From Rubrolithibacter danxiaensis (GTDB lineage: Bacteria; Bacteroidota; Bacteroidia; Sphingobacteriales; Sphingobacteriaceae), in NCBI RefSeq assembly GCF_047272945.1, contig NZ_JBKOPS010000012.1:41468-105467 (forward strand): 64,000 nt of DNA, in the 5' to 3' direction. The position numbers and the translations under genes were made by a program. This document shows positions 53,648 through 61,594 of the stretch, piece by piece (positions within the stretch are counted from its first letter, which is position 1; every line of letters begins with the position of its first letter). The notes below the pieces were generated by a model. It was not told the origin of the DNA, did no database searches, and worked only from the letters and a program-made list of their open reading frames with translations.

Positions 53648-56600
53648 TTATAAAGTCAGGTTAACGCCGAATAAGAAACTTTTTTGATTATTCGGATAAT
53701 TACCATAATCAACACCAAAACCTGCAGATTGCTGATCACCACCCAAATTACCAGAAGAAGGAACCAATTCAGGATCCATACCGCTGTATTTTGTGATGGT
53801 AAATAGGTTTGCTCCCTGCACATAAACTCTTAATCTGCTTATTCCTAACCGGCTAAGAGCAGTAGCCGGAATTGTATACCCTATTTGTAAAGAACGCATT
53901 TTAAGGAAGGAGGCATCTTCCACATAATATGAGTTCATGGCACCGGAATTACTAATAGTACTTGCAGATTCAGCTACCGGAGTTGTTGCATTTGGATTGC
54001 TGGCAACCCATTGCCCTCTTGGAGCAGAACGATCAACTGGTTCCCAAGCTGTTAACAAAGCTTTACTTTTACCGCCCACAAAACTACCAAGAAAATCAGT
54101 CCAATACTTAGTATAGTTAAGCGCCTGATTACCTTGAGATCCAAAAAGAACTGTCGATAAGTCAAAGTTTTTATAACTTGCCCCGATATTGATGCCGTAA
54201 GTAAAATCAGGATTTGGGTTTCCTATAAACGTACGATCTTTGTCAGTCACTGCACCGTCTCCATCAACATCCTTATACTTGAAACGGCCTGGAGCAGATC
54301 CACCCTGTGTAGGAGAATTTAATACGTCTAAAGAATCTCTGAATAATCCCTGTACCTGGTAGCCGTAAAAAGAAGCAACTGGATGACCTACCTGGTTACG
54401 AATCAGGTTACCGATACGAGATCCTGACGTTTCAAAAAAGTTTCCGGGAACGCTGATAATTTTATTATCATAGGTGGTAAAGTTAACACCTACATTGTAT
54501 TTGAAATCTTTGGACTGGGAGCTATTATATCCTACTGACACATCAAGACCAGTGTTCTGGATATCCCCAAGGTTTACATAAGGAGCTGTTGCGCCACCAA
54601 CAGTATAAGGCAGCGACTCGCGGAATAATAATCCGTTAATCTTTTTCTTATACCATTCTGCTGATAAAGTTACGTGGTTATTCAGGATTGTGGCATCAAA
54701 ACCAGCATTTGTAACAATATCTTCTTCCCATCCCGTAGCCGGATTTCCTAGATCAGAAGAAAGAAATCCTTGTTGAATTCCATTACCACCACCGATAGGA
54801 TAGTATGCAGTCTGGTTATTTCCTCCAAAAATATTATAGGCATTGCGATTAGGGGTATTAGCATACGAACCCATTTTACCCCAGCTTCCCCGGAGTTTCA
54901 GGTCGTTCAACCACGCAATATTTTTCATAAAAGCCTCCTGGCTGATTCTCCATCCTAAAGATACAGCAGGGAACACACCATAACGTTTCTCACTACCAAA
55001 ACGAGAAGAACCATCACGGCGAATAGTTGCTCCTATTAAATATTTATCTTGAAAAGAATAATCTACACGACCGAACAAGGAAAACAACCGGTCATTATTA
55101 TTTACATGGCTATAATTTGTTTCATTAGCCGAGCCGTTGTCAAGATTTATGAAATTTGGATCTGTAGAGAATAGGCTATTTATACTTCCTCCAAGATCCC
55201 GGCCATAAGAGTTTACAGCTTCAGTTCCTGCCAATATTTTAATATTATGAGTACCTATTACTTTAGAGTAATTTAACGTATTAGTCCAGGTCCAGTCATT
55301 GTAATAAGAAGCATTTTCACTAAAACTGTTAGGGTTACTAAAACCTTCACGGTTCCAATAATTAGGGAAACCAAAGTTGTAATAATAGTTATTTCCAATA
55401 CTACCACCGAAAGATGTGCGAGCAGTAAGACCTTTAATTAGATCTACTTCAGCAAAAATATTTCCCTGCATCTGCCAAAAATTCTGTTTGTTATTTCTTT
55501 GAGCATCCTGCATTGCAACAGGATTCTGTCCGTTCCCCATCTCACCGGTTCCTAAACGAGTACCGGCATAGTTACCCTGAATGTCGTATACGGGAATAAA
55601 TGACTGCATACGATACGCAAACGAAATGGCATTACCTTCATTTTGGTTACCACCCGGGATACCAGGAGAATTCTTATAATACAAATATGCATTTTCACCT
55701 ACACGGATGCTTTTACCAATATTAAAGGTTGTGTTTATACGAGTACCATATCTTTTATTATAGGTATTCATTAAAGTACCCTGCTCATTTAAATAATTTA
55801 AAGAAAACAAATAGGTCGCGTTTTCGGTACCCCCACTCGCTGTTAAGGAATGATTCATTACCGGTGCTGATGAGAAAATCTCATGGAACCAGTCTGTTCC
55901 TGCTTGGTTAGACCTCGCTATTTGATAATTATTAGCAGGATTCACGGGATCAAAACGATATTTAGCAGGATCAACTGCAGGAGATCCCGCCGCTGCGTAT
56001 CCTCCTTTATTAGCTGCATTGTCCACCCATATATACTCAGGGACTTTTCCTCCCGCATAAATAGCGTGATTTGGGTCAACCCTGTTAAAGACAGTAGCCA
56101 TCTCAGAAGGATTCATTAAATTAAATACGTTGCCTGAAGGCGGTGTAACCTGCCCATAATAAGCATCGTAAGTAATTTTAGGAGCGCCTGATTTTCCTTT
56201 CTTAGTAGTTACTACGATTACTCCGTTAGCCCCACGAACCCCGTAAATTGATGCCGCACCCGCATCTTTCAATACCTGTACTGATGCGATATCATTTGGG
56301 TTTATATCGTTCAAACCCGCCTGAACTCCATCAACAATAACCAAAGGTTTGGTATTACCAAATGAAGAAACACCACGAATAAAGATATTAGCTTCTTGTC
56401 CTGGCTGACCAGCTGCTAAAACCACTACCCCTGATGCTTGTCCTTGAAGTAATTGAGAAGTCGAACCAGATGGAACCGAAGTCATTTGGTTTACATCAAC
56501 TACAGCAACTGAACCGGTAATATCTTTCTTTCTTTGAGATTGATAACCTGTTACAACCACCTGGTCTAAAGCTTTTGCTTCTGACGCCAGTTTTACATTT

Positions 56601-56887
56601 AATGAAGATTGTCCGTTAACTGCTACAGATTTTGTTGTATAACCTATATAGGTAAATACAAGAGTTCCGTTAGATGGTGCGTTGATTGAAAATGCCCCAT
56701 TAACATCGGTGGTAGTTCCGGCTGTAGTTCCCGAAACTTTGATACTTACGCCTACAAGAGGCTCTCCTGCCGCATCGGTTACCACACCTTTAACAGGAAT
56801 GTTCTGCGCAATGGCTGCAGAAATTGACACTAGGGTTAGAAGAAGCATGAACACATACCTCATCCTACTGAGTAGAGAATAATGCAT
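53648..56887 (-). CDS. SusC/RagA TonB-linked outer-membrane protein
   Basis: 1079 residues. Signal peptide (FMLLLTLVSISAAIAQ), a carboxypeptidase-regulatory-like domain (28-110, KGVVTDAAGEPLVGVSIKV), plug domain (QKKDITGSVAVVDV analog, SSFGNTKPLVIVDGVQAG, DAGAASIYGVRGANGVI) and barrel ending in GVNLTL. It imports nutrients with SusD encoded 30 bases downstream. Promoter at 56950-56981; an inverted repeat spans its -7 region. No anti-sigma or SARP regulator is next to it. Confidence 0.94.
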   Translation of the reverse strand: MHYSLLSRMRYVFMLLLTLVSISAAIAQNIPVKGVVTDAAGEPLVGVSIKVSGTTAGTTTDVNGAFSINAPSNGTLVFTYIGYTTKSVAVNGQSSLNVKLASEAKALDQVVVTGYQSQRKKDITGSVAVVDVNQMTSVPSGSTSQLLQGQASGVVVLAAGQPGQEANIFIRGVSSFGNTKPLVIVDGVQAGLNDINPNDIASVQVLKDAGAASIYGVRGANGVIVVTTKKGKSGAPKITYDAYYGQVTPPSGNVFNLMNPSEMATVFNRVDPNHAIYAGGKVPEYIWVDNAANKGGYAAAGSPAVDPAKYRFDPVNPANNYQIARSNQAGTDWFHEIFSSAPVMNHSLTASGGTENATYLFSLNYLNEQGTLMNTYNKRYGTRINTTFNIGKSIRVGENAYLYYKNSPGIPGGNQNEGNAISFAYRMQSFIPVYDIQGNYAGTRLGTGEMGNGQNPVAMQDAQRNNKQNFWQMQGNIFAEVDLIKGLTARTSFGGSIGNNYYYNFGFPNYWNREGFSNPNSFSENASYYNDWTWTNTLNYSKVIGTHNIKILAGTEAVNSYGRDLGGSINSLFSTDPNFINLDNGSANETNYSHVNNNDRLFSLFGRVDYSFQDKYLIGATIRRDGSSRFGSEKRYGVFPAVSLGWRISQEAFMKNIAWLNDLKLRGSWGKMGSYANTPNRNAYNIFGGNNQTAYYPIGGGNGIQQGFLSSDLGNPATGWEEDIVTNAGFDATILNNHVTLSAEWYKKKINGLLFRESLPYTVGGATAPYVNLGDIQNTGLDVSVGYNSSQSKDFKYNVGVNFTTYDNKIISVPGNFFETSGSRIGNLIRNQVGHPVASFYGYQVQGLFRDSLDVLNSPTQGGSAPGRFKYKDVDGDGAVTDKDRTFIGNPNPDFTYGINIGASYKNFDLSTVLFGSQGNQALNYTKYWTDFLGSFVGGKSKALLTAWEPVDRSAPRGQWVASNPNATTPVAESASTISNSGAMNSYYVEDASFLKMRSLQIGYTIPATALSRLGISRLRVYVQGANLFTITKYSGMDPELVPSSGNLGGDQQSAGFGVDYGNYPNNQKSFLFGVNLTL

Positions 56888-56934
56888 AGATTAATTTAGT
56901 TAGTTATTATTTGGTTATTTGAAAGCACATCAGG

Positions 56935-56964
56935 ATGCCTATCAAAAACTAAAGATATAGGCAT
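56935..56964. promoter_or_regulatory. Inverted repeat spanning the susC -7 region
   Basis: ATGCCTAT (56935-56942) and ATAGGCAT (56957-56964) are perfect inverted arms separated by 14 bases, centre to centre about 22, two helical turns. The right arm overlaps the last base of the -7 box by position and the left arm covers the likely transcript start. It is a candidate operator for a dimeric regulator; none is encoded alongside. Confidence 0.5.
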
Positions 56965-56981
56965 TTTTATTTCCCTCCAAA
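56950..56981 (-). promoter_or_regulatory. Promoter of the SusCD operon
   Basis: On the minus strand: TTTG (56981-56978), 20 bases, TATCTTTA (56957-56950), a near-perfect Bacteroidota promoter with one mismatch. It gives a leader of about 55 nt before SusC. Confidence 0.65.
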
Positions 56982-57083
56982 CTTTTTTAAAAAAATATAA
57001 GTTAAGACACGATTTTAATATTCAATACAGTTAATAATTTTTGTTTTAAAAGCAGGTTTATATCCTATAAATAGTACTATCTC

Positions 57084-58004
57084 TTAAATGAAACTATCCG
57101 CTTCCCGATATGCTTTTATTAAAGCGTATTCACCCTCTTTCCCTTTTATTGAATTTCCATGCTCCATGCCCATTATCCCTTTATATCCTTTATTATATAA
57201 ATGCTTAAAAACATTCTTATAATTTACTTCGCCGCTGCCAGGTTCATTCCTGCCAGGATTATCCCCAATCTGGATATAAGCAATCTCATCCCAATTTTTA
57301 TCAATGTTTGGAATAATATTCCCTTCGTTTCGCTGCATATGATAGATGTCGAAAAGAATTTTACATGAAGGACTGTTTACGGCTTTGCAAATAGAAAAAG
57401 TCTGATCGGAATTTCGAAGAAAAAGATCCGGAGTATCACTTAATGGCTCCAATACCATAACCAAACCGTGAGGCTCAAAAATTTCAGCACCTCTGCGTAA
57501 AGCGTCTATTACATTGGCAGTCTGGATTCCTATTGGCAAGTTTCGTTCAAAAAAACCCGGCACAACCGTTGCCCACTTTGCATTTACTCTTTTTGCCGTT
57601 TCCACCGATTTTTTACAGGTTTCAATAAACTTGTCTTTAAATTCCTGTTTACCGGTAGTAAGAGAGATTTTCCAGTTATCTCCTCCATCTACAACAAACA
57701 CCCCCATCTGCATTCCCAGTTTGCTTAGCAAATTTCCAATTTTCTCCTGCTGGTTAAGGGGCCGTGCAAGCATTCCGTTATCTTCAATTGCTCTAAAGCC
57801 CTGATCGTGCATATAACGGATTTGATCAAGAAAATCTTTGCCCCCATTGTTCGCAAACATTCCTTCGTGCGGGGCATAACTAAGATTAAAAGTTTTTCCG
57901 CCAGCAGGTGTATTGTATTTTAAAGTTGAAGAGAACGCGGTAGTTCCTGCAGCTATAGAAGCGCTTGCAAGTAGTCCGGCTTTTAAAAATTCATTCCTTT
58001 TCAT
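57084..58004 (-). CDS. TIM-barrel sugar-isomerase/epimerase-like protein, exported
   Basis: 306 residues. N-terminal signal-like region (MKRNEFLKAGLLASASIAAG), then an AP-endonuclease-2-type TIM barrel: NNGGKDFLDQIRYMHDQGFRAIEDNG, VVPGFFERNLPIGIQ, VLEPLSD, ILFDIYHMQ and GMEHGN. The metal-binding Glu/Asp/His/Glu set is visible, as in hydroxypyruvate isomerase. No substrate can be named. Behind the SusC promoter region on the same strand, possibly a separate unit. Confidence 0.82.
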   Translation of the reverse strand: MKRNEFLKAGLLASASIAAGTTAFSSTLKYNTPAGGKTFNLSYAPHEGMFANNGGKDFLDQIRYMHDQGFRAIEDNGMLARPLNQQEKIGNLLSKLGMQMGVFVVDGGDNWKISLTTGKQEFKDKFIETCKKSVETAKRVNAKWATVVPGFFERNLPIGIQTANVIDALRRGAEIFEPHGLVMVLEPLSDTPDLFLRNSDQTFSICKAVNSPSCKILFDIYHMQRNEGNIIPNIDKNWDEIAYIQIGDNPGRNEPGSGEVNYKNVFKHLYNKGYKGIMGMEHGNSIKGKEGEYALIKAYREADSFI

Positions 58005-58373
58005 TTAATCTGACTTTAGTTCTTGGTTAAGTTTATATAGGTTGAGGATTGTTTTAACATTTATCGGAAGGAAGTTTAAAAAATTTCACGATAAGATGTT
58101 TCCCTAAGGGAGATTGTACTTTCTAAAAGCTCAATGATTTCTTAAAAAATTAAGGGAAAGGTCTACTGATTCCTGTAAACTTTTCGTTAAAGGATATAAT
58201 TGAAAACATAAGAGTAGGCTTATAATTTGTTTTTATAACAATTATAAAACTACGAACATTTGGAAAAAATCAAACAAAAAGTTAAAAACAGCTGTCGCTG
58301 ATATCAGAACGATAAATAAGAAGATTATAAAAGGGAAGAGGAATCAGCCTATAAAGTTAATAAGCAAAGCAGC
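58005..58373. other. AT-rich intergenic stretch without recognisable gene
   Basis: 369 bases between the TIM-barrel gene start and the 95-residue gene end. I see no ORF of note. An 11-base direct repeat CAGCCTATAAA occurs at 58345-58355 and 58370-58380, 25 bases apart, the second running over the stop of the small gene. Nothing else is supported. Confidence 0.5.
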
Positions 58374-58661
58374 CTATAAAAATTTCAGCAGCAAATCAAC
58401 AATATAATAAACCGCTATAAATACAATTAAGGCTAAAAAAACATTAACAGTTAGCTTAACATTACTATTGTGACTTTTTAAACTTCGCCCCTGCCTGTAA
58501 TTATAATTATTCTGCTGGTTCTTCAGGCGTAAATACTCAAGATTAGTACTACTTAATCTTTCCTCCAGATCCTGAATCTGCTGAAGCCTTTCTTCAAGTT
58601 CCTGTTGTAAACGTTCTTCTTCGTTTACTGATGTTTTGTGTTTCTCAAATTTCCCCAGCAT
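58374..58661 (-). CDS. Small coiled-coil protein with C-terminal transmembrane helix
   Basis: 95 residues. The N-terminal half is a Glu/Gln-rich coiled coil (EERLQQELEERLQQIQDLEERL), a polar linker follows, and the last 30 residues are one hydrophobic helix (VNVFLALIVFIAVYYIVDLLLKF). It would be tail-anchored in the inner membrane. The leader carries a 14-bp perfect inverted repeat, a purine-rich stretch before the ATG, and a -7 box at 58726-58733. No family recognised. Confidence 0.7.
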   Translation of the reverse strand: MLGKFEKHKTSVNEEERLQQELEERLQQIQDLEERLSSTNLEYLRLKNQQNNYNYRQGRSLKSHNSNVKLTVNVFLALIVFIAVYYIVDLLLKFL

Positions 58662-58685
58662 TCTCCCTCTCTTTCGGTAAAATGT

Positions 58686-58720
58686 ATGTAATTAAAGATA
58701 TAACGAATCTTTAATTACAT
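58686..58720 (-). repeat. Perfect 14-bp inverted repeat in the leader of the small membrane gene
   Basis: ATGTAATTAAAGAT (58686-58699) and its reverse complement (58707-58720) flank a 7-base loop. On the minus strand it begins right where transcription from the -7 box at 58726-58733 would start, so the RNA would begin with a long hairpin. It lacks a T tract on the minus strand, hence is not a terminator. Confidence 0.75.
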
Positions 58721-58725
58721 AGTTA

Positions 58726-58733
58726 CAAAAATA
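58726..58733 (-). promoter_or_regulatory. -7 element for the small coiled-coil gene
   Basis: CAAAAATA reads TATTTTTG on the minus strand, an exact TAnnTTTG. The predicted start lies about 5 bases downstream, at the edge of the inverted repeat 58686-58720. Confidence 0.45.
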
Positions 58734-58768
58734 ATTTAGTTTACGTGTATTGGCTCCAGGCTATAAAA

Positions 58769-58798
58769 CAAAAAAGCTCCAGATTTCTCTGAAGCTTT
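58769..58798 (-). terminator. Terminator of tRNA-Phe
   Basis: AAAGCTCCAGA and TCTGAAGCTTT (58773-58783 and 58788-58798) pair with one wobble around TTTC. On the minus strand the hairpin is followed by a T run (58775-58769). It lies 5 bases after the tRNA 3' end. Confidence 0.75.
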
Positions 58799-58802
58799 GC
58801 GG

Positions 58803-58875
58803 TGGTACCAGCTGGAATCGAACCAGCGACACAAGGATTTTCAGTCCTTTGCTCTACCAACTGAGCTATGGTACC
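58803..58875 (-). tRNA. tRNA-Phe (anticodon GAA)
   Basis: 73 bases reading 5' GGTACCATAGCTCAG on the minus strand. The acceptor stem GGTACCA pairs with TGGTACC; the D loop AGTTGGTAGAG, anticodon loop CTGAAAA with GAA, and T loop GGTTCGATTCC are standard. The discriminator base is A; CCA is not encoded. It has its own promoter (-7 TACATTTG at 58906-58913) and terminator (58769-58798). A tyrosine recombinase gene begins on its 5' side. Confidence 0.95.
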
Positions 58876-58905
58876 GCCTTCCGATTGGTATCGGAATTGG
58901 GTCTG

Positions 58906-58935
58906 CAAATGTAGCTTCTTTTTTCATTTATGAAA
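58906..58935 (-). promoter_or_regulatory. Promoter of tRNA-Phe
   Basis: Minus strand: TTTC (58935-58932), 18 bases, TACATTTG (58913-58906). The -7 box is exact. It lies 30 bases before the mature tRNA 5' end, leaving a short leader that includes a small hairpin (CCGAT..ATCGG at 58881-58894). The recombinase start codon lies only about 20 bases further out. Confidence 0.6.
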
Positions 58936-58952
58936 CGAGCTGTGCGTCACTT

Positions 58953-60092
58953 ATGCGTCAGTTCATGTATACAGAACCTAAAATTATTTCTACTGAAAAT
59001 TTAAAAACCAGATCCTATATTTTATTTTACTACAACGGAGAAAGATTCCGGGAGTACAATGGTAAAAAGCTAGGGATGTCCATTACGCCCAATCGTGCTG
59101 CAAGCTTAAAAGAGAGAGACAGACTATTAAAAAAGCTTCTATTTGAGTTTCATAAGGCTTTAGAAAAGGGTTGGAATCCAACCCAAGAGAGCGAGCTACG
59201 AAAATCACCCAAATCTACAATTGAAGTACTTGGAGAAATAATCAACGAAAGACAGAAAAGCTCCTTAAGCGCTACTTACAAAAGAGATCTTTGTAGTGTT
59301 TACAAACAACTGTTAGAGTTCTTACTGCCTGAAGAAAAAAACGGCCTGATTTCCAGTATCACAGTCGCACGCTTAACAGATTTTTTAACTCAGTTCGATA
59401 CTAGTGGAACACACTATATGAATAAGAGAAGAGCTTTAAGCGCGCTTTTAACGACAGCTGTCAATAAAGGTTACCTTACTTCAAACCCAATAGAAAAGAC
59501 CGCTAAAAAGAAATCAAAAGCAACTCTTCACAAAATATATACACCTGAGCAAACTAAAAAAATACTAAGCTTTTTGAAGGAAAGCTACCCCAACCTTCAC
59601 TTATGTTGCTTGTTAACGTATGGATGTCTGCTTCGACCTCATGAAGAGTCCAGATTACTTAAGAGAGGACATTTTAATGATCAAGTTACTCAAATTCAAC
59701 TTTCAGGGTTCGAAAACAAAAGCGGCAGGATAAGAACGGTATACATTTCTGATTATGTGAGAGAAGAACTAATTGAACGAGGTATTCACCTATTAGAACC
59801 TAATCAAAATATTATAAGCAGAACCGATAAGCCTTTCAACGTCAGCTACTTCAGCTTACAATGGTCAAGAGCTAAGAAAAAGATGCTTAAGCAAAAGGGG
59901 CTATTAGAGCCGGAGCAAACAATTTACTCATTCAGACACTCAGCCGCAATTAATATCTATAAGAGAACTAAAGATTTGCATATTCTTCAACAGCTATTAG
60001 GTCATTCGAATATGATCGTTACCTTAAAATATCTGCGGGGATTAGGACAAGTAAATTTGGAGCATTTGAAGGAATCGTACCCTGAATTATAA
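58953..60092 (+). CDS. Tyrosine recombinase/integrase
   Basis: 379 residues from ATG 58953 (58965 also possible). Arm-binding-like N-terminus, SAM-like core-binding domain (about 88-190), and catalytic domain with Arg228 (CLLRPHEESR), Lys256, Arg328 (IYSFRHSAA), His351 (LLGHSN) and nucleophile Tyr360 (LKYLRG). The usual His of the HxxR box is Tyr325. The open frame extends back through the tRNA gene (giving WYQLESNQR-like translation), which is not coding. A terminator follows at 60105-60131. Confidence 0.88.
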   Translation: MRQFMYTEPKIISTENLKTRSYILFYYNGERFREYNGKKLGMSITPNRAASLKERDRLLKKLLFEFHKALEKGWNPTQESELRKSPKSTIEVLGEIINERQKSSLSATYKRDLCSVYKQLLEFLLPEEKNGLISSITVARLTDFLTQFDTSGTHYMNKRRALSALLTTAVNKGYLTSNPIEKTAKKKSKATLHKIYTPEQTKKILSFLKESYPNLHLCCLLTYGCLLRPHEESRLLKRGHFNDQVTQIQLSGFENKSGRIRTVYISDYVREELIERGIHLLEPNQNIISRTDKPFNVSYFSLQWSRAKKKMLKQKGLLEPEQTIYSFRHSAAINIYKRTKDLHILQQLLGHSNMIVTLKYLRGLGQVNLEHLKESYPEL

Positions 60093-60104
60093 TAACGAAG
60101 ACAC

Positions 60105-60133
60105 CAGCGGAGTAACTATTTATTCCGCTGTTT
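60105..60133 (+). terminator. Terminator of the integrase gene
   Basis: CAGCGGAGTAA (60105-60115) pairs with TTATTCCGCTG (60120-60130) around CTAT, with one G-U, followed by TTTCTATCTTTG. The last part overlaps the -7 box of the next gene. Confidence 0.7.
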
Positions 60134-60134
60134 C

Positions 60135-60142
60135 TATCTTTG
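60135..60142 (+). promoter_or_regulatory. -7 element of the 284-residue gene
   Basis: TATCTTTG, exact TAnnTTTG, 15 bases before the ATG at 60158. It follows directly on the integrase terminator and separates this gene from int. Confidence 0.55.
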
Positions 60143-60157
60143 TACCTTTTAAATGAT

Positions 60158-61009
60158 ATGGATTACTTTGTGCTTCACCCTAACTTTGAAATTCTTCGTT
60201 CTTACCTCGGTACGAATACAGACCAGCAGTATGATGCAATGGTACGAGAATTTGAAGCATGGGGAAATGTAGTCCAATCTCCAAGCTTTAGTACAATAGA
60301 AAAAGTCGAACAACTTAAAGAGGGGTTCAGAGAACTGCTCTCCAAATTTAACTTGTCGTGTCATTACGAGAACCTTCTGTACTTGACATTACATTATTAC
60401 GAGGTTATACATGCTGATTATACTTCTGCTTTAAAGCATCATGCTAATAAAGAGTTCATGTTGGAGGAAGGTTATAGTGAGTGGGTTGAATATGGAGAAA
60501 TACAGAGGGCAAAAGAGCTAGCTGGACTTCTCCTATTCTTAAAAAGATCTAAAGCCGATGACCTTCATATAGCTTTCCAAGCGCCAAAGGATTCAGTTAG
60601 GGTAAAAGATTCAATCCTTTCTTCATGGATTTGCGACACATTATTGGATGCTATAGAGAATAGTAAATCAAACTTAGACTCACTAGGTGAAAAAGCATTA
60701 CATATGCTTACTTCTCCTAATGGTGGTATTGATTTAGCAAGGATACAAGAAGCAGCAGATGCTAAAATTAAAAATCCTAAGAAAGTGGTTTCTAAGCTAA
60801 TTGCTAAGTTCTGCTTATCACTGCTTCCTTATTTAAATAATGAAACTCATTTAAAAGCAGTAGGAGTGAAATACGGAGATCAACAACTTAAATTTCTATA
60901 TGACCTACTCGTACTGTTAAAGTTGCTTTATGTGAAGCTATTCGAAGAGCAATTATTCAAAGCCAATGATTATCATCCTAAAGATTATATCAGGTCTCTT
61001 CTTCCATAA
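60158..61009 (+). CDS. Helical protein of unknown function in the element
   Basis: 283 residues from ATG 60158. Predicted almost entirely alpha-helical; no cysteine motif, signal or membrane segment. N-terminal segment MDYFVLHPNFEILRSYLG; the middle has a Tyr/His-rich stretch (YENLLYLTLHYYEVIHADY) and the C-terminus a Leu-rich helix (LKFLYDLLVLLKLLYVKLFEEQLF). I do not recognise a family. The gene is third in rightward order of element genes; a 7-bp hairpin without T tail follows at 61010-61028. Confidence 0.75.
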   Translation: MDYFVLHPNFEILRSYLGTNTDQQYDAMVREFEAWGNVVQSPSFSTIEKVEQLKEGFRELLSKFNLSCHYENLLYLTLHYYEVIHADYTSALKHHANKEFMLEEGYSEWVEYGEIQRAKELAGLLLFLKRSKADDLHIAFQAPKDSVRVKDSILSSWICDTLLDAIENSKSNLDSLGEKALHMLTSPNGGIDLARIQEAADAKIKNPKKVVSKLIAKFCLSLLPYLNNETHLKAVGVKYGDQQLKFLYDLLVLLKLLYVKLFEEQLFKANDYHPKDYIRSLLP

Positions 61010-61099
61010 TCCCTTGTGAACCAAGGGAAAGAAAACTGAGTTGAAAGTTCTAATATTTCCTCTTATAAATCATTTTTCGATCATAGCCACCTTTGATGT

Positions 61100-61120
61100 G
61101 TCGAAAGCAAAGGCTTCGAC
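61100..61120 (+). promoter_or_regulatory. Short imperfect hairpin before the 133-residue gene
   Basis: GTCGAAAGC (61100-61108) and GCTTCGAC (61113-61120) pair with a single bulged A around AAAG, 9 bases before the ATG at 61129. It may affect translation or bind a regulator; no other evidence. Confidence 0.3.
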
Positions 61121-61128
61121 ATTAACAA

Positions 61129-61530
61129 ATGAAGTTATTTAATAAGTTACATGGAGGATCCGAGGGATCAGGCCATGATGGAAGTCTGATTACAGCAAAA
61201 GTCTTTTTAGGAAAAGAGGATGGAACTAATTACTTTACAGCTAAAGGTTTTGTGGAGTATGCAAAGAGTTTGAGAGAACACGAGGTTGAACAGTTAGAAC
61301 AGTTCTTCGAGTTTGTAAAAAATGGGCATCGTATCGTAGGAACCTTGATCACAAGGAAAGATAAGGCAGGACGTCCTTATCAACATCCTCCTTTTCATAT
61401 GGCTAAATCAAGCCAAGGTGTAAAGGTAATCACCGAGGGAGGAATGGCTGTTTTCATTAAAGATTATCAAGAAGGTAGGATTACCATAAACTTTACCTTG
61501 GAAGAACTCATAGAGGAAGCGTTAAACTAA
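61129..61530 (+). CDS. Small protein of unknown function in the element
   Basis: 133 residues. Begins with a Gly-rich section (KLHGGSEGSGHDGSLITAKVFLG), then a helix (YAKSLREHEVEQLEQFFEFVKNG) and strands (HRIVGTLITRKDKAGRPYQHPPF), giving a small alpha-beta fold. No family recognised. Followed by a GC-rich terminator, so it ends its own unit, 119 bases behind the helical protein gene. Confidence 0.7.
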   Translation: MKLFNKLHGGSEGSGHDGSLITAKVFLGKEDGTNYFTAKGFVEYAKSLREHEVEQLEQFFEFVKNGHRIVGTLITRKDKAGRPYQHPPFHMAKSSQGVKVITEGGMAVFIKDYQEGRITINFTLEELIEEALN

Positions 61531-61538
61531 ATTGCTCT

Positions 61539-61567
61539 AGGGTGAGGCTTCTTTACCTCACCCTTTT
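61539..61567 (+). terminator. GC-rich rho-independent terminator
   Basis: AGGGTGAGG (61539-61547) pairs perfectly with CCTCACCCT (61556-61564) across an 8-base loop, followed by TTT. It lies 9 bases after the 133-residue gene and 31 before the helicase gene. Confidence 0.88.
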
Positions 61568-61594
61568 CATTTCAGCTAATCAATTATCATTCAA

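Noticed and set aside
56888..57083. Gene or RNA in the gap between SusC and the TIM-barrel gene
   Set aside because: Promoter and inverted repeat account for the structured part; the remainder is AT-rich without frames or RNA-like covariation signals I can support.
58797..58952. N-terminal extension of the integrase frame through the tRNA gene
   Set aside because: The translated WYQLESNQR-type sequence is the known read-through product of a tRNA gene in this orientation; the tRNA explains it fully, and ATG 58953 begins the real protein.
61010..61028. Hairpin TCCCTTG/CAAGGGA as a terminator of the 283-residue gene
   Set aside because: The stem is only 7 bp and is followed by A-rich sequence on the plus strand, so termination is not supported; kept only as a remark.
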